Shown: piece after piece, positions 58,124 to 64,000 of the stretch
How positions within the stretch are numbered: position 1 is the first letter of the stretch
Layout of the letters: the number at the start of each line of letters is the position of its first letter
NCBI RefSeq assembly: GCF_900187505.1
Contig: NZ_FYDL01000003.1
Coordinates: forward strand, 365,588-429,587
Source of the DNA: Pseudomonas sp. Irchel s3h17
GTDB taxonomy: Bacteria > Pseudomonadota > Gammaproteobacteria > Pseudomonadales > Pseudomonadaceae
DNA: 64,000 bases
Reading direction: 5' to 3'
Program-made: the position numbers and the translations under genes
The notes under the pieces: model-generated
The model's database searches: none
What the model was told of the DNA's origin: nothing
Seen by the model: only the letters and a program-made list of their open reading frames with translations

Positions 58124-58705
58124 TCAGCGCTGTAACACAATCCGCCCGCGACTCAGGCCGGCCAATTGCTCCTGCAATGTCTGGACCTGTGTTTCGCCCA
58201 CCGCCAGTTGCAGGTCCACGCCGTTTGCGGTGAACGTCTCTTCCACCACCAGGCCGCCGAGTTCGGCGACGCGCAGCTTGACCAGGGCCAGCTCGCTGAA
58301 GCCACAGGCACAGCTGAGCGGCACACGGCTGATCAGCTCGATTTTCGCGGCGCCTTGCAGGCACTTGTTGGCACTGCCGCCATAGGCTCGGGCGAGACCA
58401 CCGGTGCCCAGTTGGATGCCGCCGTACCAGCGAATCACCAGCACCGCGACCTGGTCGCAGTCCTGCGCCTCGATGGCGGCGAGTATCGGTCGACCGGCGG
58501 TGCCACCGGGCTCGCCGTCGTCGCTGCTGCGGTACTGGTCGGCGAGTTTCCAGGCCCAGCAATTGTGCGAAGCGTTCAGGTCACTGCGCTGTTCGATAAA
58601 GGCCTGCGCCTCGGCGGCACTGCTGATCGGCGCCGCGAGAGCGATGAAGCGGCTTTTGCGAATCTCTTCGCGGTATTCGCAAAGTCCATCGAGGGTAAAA
58701 GGCAT
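58124..58705 (-). CDS. yigZ: YigZ/IMPACT family protein
   Basis: A 193-residue protein of the UPF0029/IMPACT family. N-terminal domain: KSRFIALAAPISSAAEAQAFIEQ, HNCWAWKLADQYRSSDDGEPGGTAGRPIL and VIRWYGGIQLGTGGLARAYGGSA, the hallmark. C-terminal ferredoxin-like domain from residue ~135. Its bacterial role is unclear (possibly linked to translation stress). Gap of 10 bp to the TetR gene upstream. Confidence 0.94.
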   Translation of the reverse strand: MPFTLDGLCEYREEIRKSRFIALAAPISSAAEAQAFIEQRSDLNASHNCWAWKLADQYRSSDDGEPGGTAGRPILAAIEAQDCDQVAVLVIRWYGGIQLGTGGLARAYGGSANKCLQGAAKIELISRVPLSCACGFSELALVKLRVAELGGLVVEETFTANGVDLQLAVGETQVQTLQEQLAGLSRGRIVLQR

Positions 58706-58715
58706 GGCGTGGGTC

Positions 58716-59366
58716 TTAAATGGCAGGCGTGAGGCCGCAGCCTTTGAGAATGATACGGATCAGATTGTTGCCGGCGTCTTCCATGTCCTGTTTGGTCAGC
58801 TTGCTGCGACCGGTGACGCGGCAGATTTGCGTGGCGAAGTCGGCATAGTGCTGGGTGCTGCCCCACAACAGGAAGATCAGGTTCACCGGGTCGACGGGGT
58901 CCATTTTGCCGGCGTCGATCCAGGCCTGGAACACACGTGCACGGCCCAGGAACCAGGCGCGGTAGTCCTGGTTGAAATACTCGGTCAGGCATTCGCCGCC
59001 GCTGATGACTTCCATGGCGAACACGCGCGAAGCCTGCGGCTGGCGGCGTGAGAATTCCATCTTGGCGCGGATATAGCGGGTCAGCGCTTCGCTCGGATCG
59101 TCGTCGGCCGTCAGGGTGTTGAAGGTGCTGTCCCACAACTGGACGATGTTGCTCAACACCGCGATGTACAGGCCGAGCTTGTTGGTGAAGTAGTAATGCA
59201 GGTTGGCCTTGGGCAGCCCGGCATTCTGCGCGATGGTGTTCATGCTGGTGCCTTTGAAGCCGTGGCGCGCGAATTCGACTTCGGCGGCCTTGAGTATCGC
59301 TTCTTCGTTTTTCTGGCGAATGCGGCTGGCGGGTTTACCGGCGTGGGCAGGGACTTCAAGGGGCAT
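58716..59366 (-). CDS. TetR-family regulator (RutR/YcdC-like)
   Basis: A 216-residue repressor: helix-turn-helix ILKAAEVEFARHGFKGTSMNTIAQNAGLPKANLHYYFTNKLGLYIAVL near residues 18-65, and a C-terminal ligand domain of the YcdC type (ALTRYIRAKMEFSRRQPQASRVFAMEVISGG). E. coli RutR senses uracil. It lies near beta-alanine catabolic genes; beta-alanine is an end product of reductive uracil breakdown, so a pyrimidine-related ligand is plausible. The start is ATG 59366 with aagggg upstream. Confidence 0.88.
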   Translation of the reverse strand: MPLEVPAHAGKPASRIRQKNEEAILKAAEVEFARHGFKGTSMNTIAQNAGLPKANLHYYFTNKLGLYIAVLSNIVQLWDSTFNTLTADDDPSEALTRYIRAKMEFSRRQPQASRVFAMEVISGGECLTEYFNQDYRAWFLGRARVFQAWIDAGKMDPVDPVNLIFLLWGSTQHYADFATQICRVTGRSKLTKQDMEDAGNNLIRIILKGCGLTPAI

Positions 59367-59476
59367 GGACGTTTCCGGGCAGGTCAGTGGGGGCGCCTGT
59401 GCGTTGATAACGCACCCACGGGAATCCGACAAGCCTTGTCGCGACAAAAGCGCTCAGGCGCTCAAGTTTCAGGCCG

Positions 59477-60397
59477 TCAGCGTGTCGCCGCCAGGCTCTC
59501 CAGGAAACTTTCCAACACCAGATGCGGGCGTCGGCCCTTGCGTGTGACCGATGCCAGGCTCAGGTCATAGAAGCGGGCGTCGGGCTTGAGCGCGCGCAGG
59601 CGACCCTGCTGGACCCACAGGCTGGCGTAGTGATCCGGCAGGTAGCCGATGTAGCGTCCGGTCAGAATCAGAAATGCCATGCCCTCGCGGTCCGAGGCAC
59701 TGGCGGTGCAGTTGAGCGCCTGGTAGTGGGCCTGAATCTCTGCCGGTAAACGGAAGGTCGGGGCAATGGCGTCCTGGCTGTTGAGGCGTTCATCGTCCAG
59801 TTGCTTGTCATCGACATAAAACAGCGGGTGGCCAACGGCGCAGTAGAGCAGCGAGCGCTCGCTGTACAGCGGCTGGTACTCAAGACCCGACAAGGCACTG
59901 GCCTGGGGCACTACGCCGACATGCAAGCGGCCGTCGAGCACGCCTTGCTCGACTTCATTGGGGGCGATCATGCGGATCTGGATCTGCACGTCCGGCCCCC
60001 GCTCCTTCAGTTGCGCCAGGGCGTGGGTGATGCGCATGTGGGGCAGGGTCACCAGGTTGTCGGTCAGGCCGATGGTCAACTCACCGCGCAAGTGCTGGTG
60101 CAGGCCGTTGACCTCGGTACGAAAACTTTCCAGGGCACTTAGCAACTGCAACGCCGATTGGTAGACCTCACGGCCTTCCTCCGTCAGTGAAAATCCGGCG
60201 CGGCCGCGCTGGCACAGGCGCAGGCCGAGGCGTTGTTCGAGATCGCTCATCTGCTGGCTGATGGCCGAGCGACCGATGCCAAGCACGCTTTCGGCCGCGG
60301 AGAAACCACCGGATTCGACCACGCTGCGAAAGATCCGTAGCAGGCGGATATCAAAGTCGCTGACTTGCGCCAGTGGATCGGGTCGACGGCTGCTCAT
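59477..60397 (-). CDS. LysR-family regulator divergent from bauA
   Basis: A 306-residue LysR protein: winged helix FDIRLLRIFRSVVESGGFSAAESVLGIGRSAISQQMSDLEQRLGLRLCQRG and effector domain. It lies divergent from the beta-alanine aminotransferase gene across ~138 bp, the place of bauR in P. aeruginosa. Likely the activator of bauA-mmsA in response to beta-alanine; the gap 60398-60535 would hold its operator. Confidence 0.9.
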   Translation of the reverse strand: MSSRRPDPLAQVSDFDIRLLRIFRSVVESGGFSAAESVLGIGRSAISQQMSDLEQRLGLRLCQRGRAGFSLTEEGREVYQSALQLLSALESFRTEVNGLHQHLRGELTIGLTDNLVTLPHMRITHALAQLKERGPDVQIQIRMIAPNEVEQGVLDGRLHVGVVPQASALSGLEYQPLYSERSLLYCAVGHPLFYVDDKQLDDERLNSQDAIAPTFRLPAEIQAHYQALNCTASASDREGMAFLILTGRYIGYLPDHYASLWVQQGRLRALKPDARFYDLSLASVTRKGRRPHLVLESFLESLAATR

Positions 60398-60535
60398 GCG
60401 CTTACTCTAAAGTTTAGTGAGTGACTGACTGAAGGTTATAAAAGTTGGATTTCACAGACTTTATCCCCGTGGCAATTTAGCTGCAACAACGCTTTTTAAT
60501 CCCTACGCCGCTTTTTGCCTTGCGAGGTTTTGCCC

Positions 60536-61885
60536 ATGAACTTGCCTGAAAACGCCCCGACATCCCTGGCCAGCCAGCTCAAGCTCGATGCTCACTGGAT
60601 GCCGTACACCGCCAACCGCAACTTCCAGCGCGACCCGCGCCTGATCGTGGGGGCTGAAGGCAGCTGGCTGATCGACGACAAGGGGCGCAAAGTCTATGAC
60701 TCGCTGTCCGGTCTGTGGACCTGCGGCGCCGGGCATACCCGCAAGGAAATTCAGGAGGCAGTGGCCAAGCAACTGGGCACCCTCGATTACTCGCCAGGCT
60801 TCCAGTACGGTCACCCGCTGTCGTTCCAGCTGGCTGAGAAAATTACCGCGCTGACGCCGGGCAACCTGAACCATGTGTTCTTCACGGACTCCGGTTCCGA
60901 GTGCGCCGATACCGCGGTGAAGATGGTCCGTGCCTACTGGCGTCTGAAAGGCCAGGCGACCAAGACCAAGATGATCGGTCGTGCGCGTGGCTACCACGGT
61001 GTGAACATCGCCGGCACCAGCCTGGGTGGCGTCAACGGCAACCGCAAGCTGTTTGGCCAGGCAATGATGGACGTCGATCATCTGCCGCACACGTTGCTGG
61101 CCAGCAATGCCTACTCTCGCGGCATGCCGGAGCAGGGCGGTATTGCCCTGGCTGACGAGTTGCTCAAGTTGATCGAACTGCATGACGCGTCGAACATCGC
61201 GGCTGTGTTCGTCGAGCCACTGGCCGGTTCCGCCGGTGTGCTGGTGCCGCCTCAGGGCTACCTCAAGCGCCTGCGCGAAATCTGCGATCAACACAATATC
61301 TTGCTGGTGTTCGACGAAGTGATCACCGGTTTCGGCCGTACCGGATCGATGTTCGGCGCCGACAGCTTCGGCGTGACCCCGGACCTGATGTGCATTGCCA
61401 AGCAAGTGACCAACGGTGCCATCCCGATGGGCGCGGTCATTGCCAGCTCCGAGATCTACCAGACCTTCATGAACCAGGCGACGCCGGAATACGCAGTGGA
61501 ATTCCCCCACGGCTATACCTACTCGGCGCACCCGGTGGCTTGCGCCGCTGGCCTGGCGGCACTCGACCTGCTGCAAAAGGAAAACCTGGTGCAGAGCGTG
61601 GCCGAGGTGGCCCCGCATTTCGAGAACGCACTGCACGGCCTCAAGGGTTCGAAGAACGTCATCGACATCCGTAACTATGGCCTGGCCGGTGCGATCCAGA
61701 TTGCCGGGCGCGACGGCGATGCGATCGTGCGTCCGTTCGAGGCAGGCATGGCGCTGTGGAAAGCCGGCTTCTATGTGCGCTTTGGCGGCGACACCCTGCA
61801 GTTCGGCCCAACCTTCAACAGCAAGCCGCAAGACCTCGATCGTCTGTTCGACGCGGTCGGCGAAGTGCTGAACAAGATCGACTGA
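60536..61885 (+). CDS. bauA: Beta-alanine (omega-amino acid):pyruvate aminotransferase
   Basis: Class-III PLP transaminase that moves the amino group of beta-alanine to pyruvate, giving malonate semialdehyde and alanine. 449 residues from the ATG giving MNLPENAPTSLA, with gagg 9 bases upstream. PLP lysine is in MCIAKQVTNGAIPMG (Lys289). FDEVITGFGRTGSMFG (about 259-274), YHGVNIAGTSLGG and FPHGYTYSAHPVACAAG are present. Followed by the semialdehyde dehydrogenase 75 bp downstream. Confidence 0.96.
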   Translation: MNLPENAPTSLASQLKLDAHWMPYTANRNFQRDPRLIVGAEGSWLIDDKGRKVYDSLSGLWTCGAGHTRKEIQEAVAKQLGTLDYSPGFQYGHPLSFQLAEKITALTPGNLNHVFFTDSGSECADTAVKMVRAYWRLKGQATKTKMIGRARGYHGVNIAGTSLGGVNGNRKLFGQAMMDVDHLPHTLLASNAYSRGMPEQGGIALADELLKLIELHDASNIAAVFVEPLAGSAGVLVPPQGYLKRLREICDQHNILLVFDEVITGFGRTGSMFGADSFGVTPDLMCIAKQVTNGAIPMGAVIASSEIYQTFMNQATPEYAVEFPHGYTYSAHPVACAAGLAALDLLQKENLVQSVAEVAPHFENALHGLKGSKNVIDIRNYGLAGAIQIAGRDGDAIVRPFEAGMALWKAGFYVRFGGDTLQFGPTFNSKPQDLDRLFDAVGEVLNKID

Positions 61886-61960
61886 TTCCTCCCTCTATAT
61901 AAGTACAAACAGCAGGCGCCCGGTGACGGGCGCTTGTGGACAACTTTTCAGGAGCCCCGC

Positions 61961-63454
61961 ATGAGCCTCATCCCGCATTTGATCAATGGTGAACTGGTGA
62001 CCGACCACGGTCGCAGCGCTGACGTGTTCAACCCGTCCACCGGCCAGCCTATCCATAAAGTGCCATTGGCCAGCCGCGAAACCATTCAACAGGCCATTGA
62101 CGCCGCCAAGGCTGCGTTCCCGGCCTGGCGCAACACGCCGCCGGCCAGACGGGCCCAGGTGATGTTCCGCTTCAAGCAATTGCTGGAGCAGAACGAAGCG
62201 CGTATCTCGCAGTTGATCAGCGAAGAGCATGGCAAGACCCTGGAGGACGCGGCGGGTGAACTGAAGCGCGGGATCGAGAACGTCGAATTCGCCTGTGCCG
62301 CTCCGGAAATCCTCAAGGGCGAATACAGCCGCAACGTCGGCCCGAACATTGATGCCTGGTCCGACTTCCAGCCGCTGGGCGTCGTGGCCGGTATCACACC
62401 GTTCAACTTCCCGGCCATGGTGCCGCTGTGGATGTACCCGCTGGCGATCGTCTGCGGTAACTGCTTCATCCTCAAGCCGTCCGAGCGTGATCCAAGTTCG
62501 ACGCTGCTGATCGCGCAACTGTTGCTGGAAGCCGGTTTGCCAAAAGGCGTGATGAACGTGGTGCATGGCGACAAGTTCGCGGTGGACGCACTGATCGAAG
62601 CGCCGGAAGTCAAAGCCTTGAGCTTCGTCGGTTCGACGCCGATTGCCGAGTACATCTATGCCGAAGGCACCAAGCGCGGCAAGCGTGTCCAGGCACTGGG
62701 CGGCGCGAAGAACCATGCGGTGCTGATGCCGGATGCGGACCTGGACAATGCCGTGAGCGCACTGATGGGGGCGGCTTACGGTTCTTGTGGCGAGCGTTGC
62801 ATGGCGATCTCGGTGGCCGTGTGCGTCGGTGACCAGGTGGCGGATGCCCTGGTGGCCAAGCTGGTACCGCAGATCCAGGCACTGAAAATCGGTGCCGGCA
62901 CCTCTTGCGGCCTGGACATGGGGCCGCTGGTCACCGGTCAGGCGCGCGACAAAGTCAGCGGGTATGTGGATGACGGCGTCGCGGCCGGTGCCACCCTGGT
63001 GGTCGATGGTCGTGGCCTGAGTGTTGCAGGGCATGAGGAAGGCTTCTTCCTGGGTGGCTGCCTGTTCGACAACGTCACTCCAGAGATGCGTATCTATAAA
63101 GAAGAGATCTTCGGGCCAGTACTGTGCGTCGTACGGGTCAACAGCCTGGAAGAGGCGATGCAACTGATCAACGATCACGAATACGGCAACGGCACCTGCA
63201 TCTTCACCCGTGACGGTGAAGCGGCACGGTTGTTCTGTGACGAGATCGAAGTGGGCATGGTGGGCGTGAACGTTCCATTGCCCGTGCCTGTGGCCTACCA
63301 CAGCTTTGGCGGCTGGAAGCGTTCGCTGTTTGGCGACCTGCATGCCTATGGCCCGGATGGCGTACGCTTCTATACCCGTCGCAAGGCGATCACCCAGCGC
63401 TGGCCACAGCGTGCCAGCCATGAAGCGTCGCAGTTCGCATTCCCTAGCTTGTAA
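61961..63454 (+). CDS. mmsA: CoA-acylating methylmalonate/malonate semialdehyde dehydrogenase
   Basis: Aldehyde dehydrogenase that turns malonate (or methylmalonate) semialdehyde into acetyl (or propionyl)-CoA. 497 residues; ATG with caggag upstream. Motifs: GVVAGITPFNFPAMVPLWMYPLAI (140-163), FVGSTPIAEYIY, and the catalytic cysteine in YGSCGERCMAIS (Cys280). The C-terminal NGTCIFTRDGEAARLF and FGGWKRSLFGDLHAYG are typical. In P. aeruginosa the bau operon has bauC at this place. Product of bauA is its substrate. A terminator follows. Confidence 0.96.
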   Translation: MSLIPHLINGELVTDHGRSADVFNPSTGQPIHKVPLASRETIQQAIDAAKAAFPAWRNTPPARRAQVMFRFKQLLEQNEARISQLISEEHGKTLEDAAGELKRGIENVEFACAAPEILKGEYSRNVGPNIDAWSDFQPLGVVAGITPFNFPAMVPLWMYPLAIVCGNCFILKPSERDPSSTLLIAQLLLEAGLPKGVMNVVHGDKFAVDALIEAPEVKALSFVGSTPIAEYIYAEGTKRGKRVQALGGAKNHAVLMPDADLDNAVSALMGAAYGSCGERCMAISVAVCVGDQVADALVAKLVPQIQALKIGAGTSCGLDMGPLVTGQARDKVSGYVDDGVAAGATLVVDGRGLSVAGHEEGFFLGGCLFDNVTPEMRIYKEEIFGPVLCVVRVNSLEEAMQLINDHEYGNGTCIFTRDGEAARLFCDEIEVGMVGVNVPLPVPVAYHSFGGWKRSLFGDLHAYGPDGVRFYTRRKAITQRWPQRASHEASQFAFPSL

Positions 63455-63466
63455 GTAGAAGGGTAG

Positions 63467-63516
63467 AAGGCCGGCCCCTCTCTTATGGAAGAGGAGGGCC
63501 GGCCTTCGTGTTTTCG
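63467..63516 (+). terminator. Terminator after mmsA
   Basis: Stem aaggccggcc(cctc) with gaggagggccggcctt, then gttttc and a second T-rich run ttttt, 12 bp after the mmsA stop. Isolates the operon from the rRNA promoters downstream. Confidence 0.85.
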
Positions 63517-63556
63517 GGGGTTTTTGAACAATATGACAGTTTTATGAAATTAGCAG

Positions 63557-63584
63557 TTGACGGCGAATTTTATCTGTCTATAAT
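63557..63584 (+). promoter_or_regulatory. rRNA operon promoter 1
   Basis: ttgacg (63557-63562), 16-bp spacer, then a perfect tataat (63579-63584). AT-rich sequence lies upstream (63525-63556), like an UP element. Confidence 0.8.
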
Positions 63585-63702
63585 TCGCCCCACTTCCGGC
63601 GCAGTCGAAACGGAAAACTCCTTGGTAAACAAAGAGTTACGCAGTTTTCGGCAGCAGGTTGCTTCAGGTCATCGAAGCCAGAAGGAAGTTGAAAAAGAGG
63701 TG

Positions 63703-63730
63703 TTGACAGCAGCGTGTAACGCTGTAGAAT
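63703..63730 (+). promoter_or_regulatory. rRNA operon promoter 2
   Basis: ttgaca (63703-63708), 16-bp spacer, then tagaat (63725-63730), followed by a GC-rich discriminator cgcctcccgc typical of stringently controlled promoters. Confidence 0.85.
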
Positions 63731-63811
63731 TCGCCTCCCGCTGACGAGAGATCGGAAGCGCAAGTGGTTGAAGTTACAAGGGAAACTTTGAAAACTTCTG
63801 AAAATAACCGC

Positions 63812-63839
63812 TTGACAGCAACAGAGGCTGCTGTAGAAT
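63812..63839 (+). promoter_or_regulatory. rRNA operon promoter 3
   Basis: ttgaca (63812-63817), 16-bp spacer, then tagaat (63834-63839), followed by gcgcccctcgg. Near-identical to promoter 2 in both boxes and spacer length. Confidence 0.85.
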
Positions 63840-64000
63840 GCGCCCCTCGGTTGAGACGAAAGATCTTAACCAACCGCTCTTTAACAACTGAATCAAGCAA
63901 TTCGTGTGGGTGCTTGTGCAGTCAGACTGATAGTCAACAAGATTATCAGCATCACAAGTTACTCCGCGAGAAATCAAAGATGTAACCAACGATTGCTGAG
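63840..64000 (+). ncRNA. rRNA operon leader with boxA (16S gene starts beyond the edge)
   Basis: After the last promoter comes the antitermination boxA gctctttaaca at 63876-63886, then sequence typical of a 16S leader (the tgaatcaagcaattcgtgtgggtgc part and a run to gtaaccaacgattgctgag). The gagtttgatc start of 16S rRNA is not inside the window. The region 63517-63839 holds the three promoters and no gene. Confidence 0.85.

Noticed and set aside
61895..63421. A ~508-codon minus-strand frame opposite mmsA, and similar ones opposite bauA (60503-61831) and speA (18659-20482)
   Set aside because: Antisense shadows; the + strand enzymes have intact catalytic motifs and proper starts.

Overview
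The window is a stretch of a Pseudomonas chromosome, most likely from the P. fluorescens group. The evidence is high-GC coding, REP/BIME repeats of the 'gagggagcttgctccc' and 'gagcgagcttgctcgc' types in intergenic gaps, and a gene order from the left edge to about 20.6 kb (retS-purD-purH-fis-dusB-zinc ribbon gene-prmA-accC-accB-aroQ-dsbD-ctpL-gcbA-DUF2333-Nudix-yciH-speA) that matches the P. aeruginosa PA4856-PA4839 block as I remember it. No tool was run; all calls come from reading the sequence.

Region by region. 0-20.6 kb is core metabolism and regulation: the RetS sensor N-terminus, purine synthesis (purD, purH), fis/dusB, ribosomal protein L11 methylation (prmA), fatty-acid initiation (accBC), aroQ, cytochrome/disulfide maturation (dsbD), a chemoreceptor, a c-di-GMP synthase and arginine decarboxylase. 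20.8-23.2 kb is an isolated type VI secretion spike gene in which a VgrG is fused to a DUF4123 adaptor domain. 23.5-33.9 kb carries a MATE pump, an alpha-2-macroglobulin lipoprotein with its pbpC partner, a MazG-like pyrophosphohydrolase and cmoM. 33.9-35.1 kb has two DUF4136 lipoproteins. 35.2-37.9 kb is a decay zone: a broken cpaB/rcpC of the Tad pilus system, an intact divergent flp pilin, a lone receiver protein, and a broken TpsB outer-membrane barrel joined to a lipoprotein leader. 38.2-42.3 kb is a transporter plus a MaoC/FabG/thiolase acyl-CoA module. 42.6-49.9 kb holds a RIO-type kinase, MFS pumps and a CueR copper-efflux regulon (copA-cueR, copZ, an unknown exported protein) with two clear CueR operators. 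50-57.6 kb has an oxidoreductase, regulators and two purine-base deaminases (adenine type and 8-oxoguanine type). 58.1-63.5 kb is a YigZ protein, a RutR-like TetR, and a LysR-controlled beta-alanine catabolic pair (bauA-mmsA). The right edge is the promoter and leader region of a ribosomal RNA operon; its 16S gene must start just outside the window.

The most unusual structure is a pair of roughly 220-bp non-coding elements (23216-23435 and 36639-36855). Each has terminal inverted repeats close to those I remember for IS4 and is flanked by perfect 10- or 11-bp direct repeats, so they look like MITEs. Each carries an inverted REP pair as cargo, and the core between the REP arms lies in opposite orientation in the two copies. 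Other structures of note are the VgrG-DUF4123 fusion, a 115-bp near-palindrome between purH and purD, a DnaA-box-bearing gene desert at 57.6-58.1 kb, and three tandem rRNA promoters.
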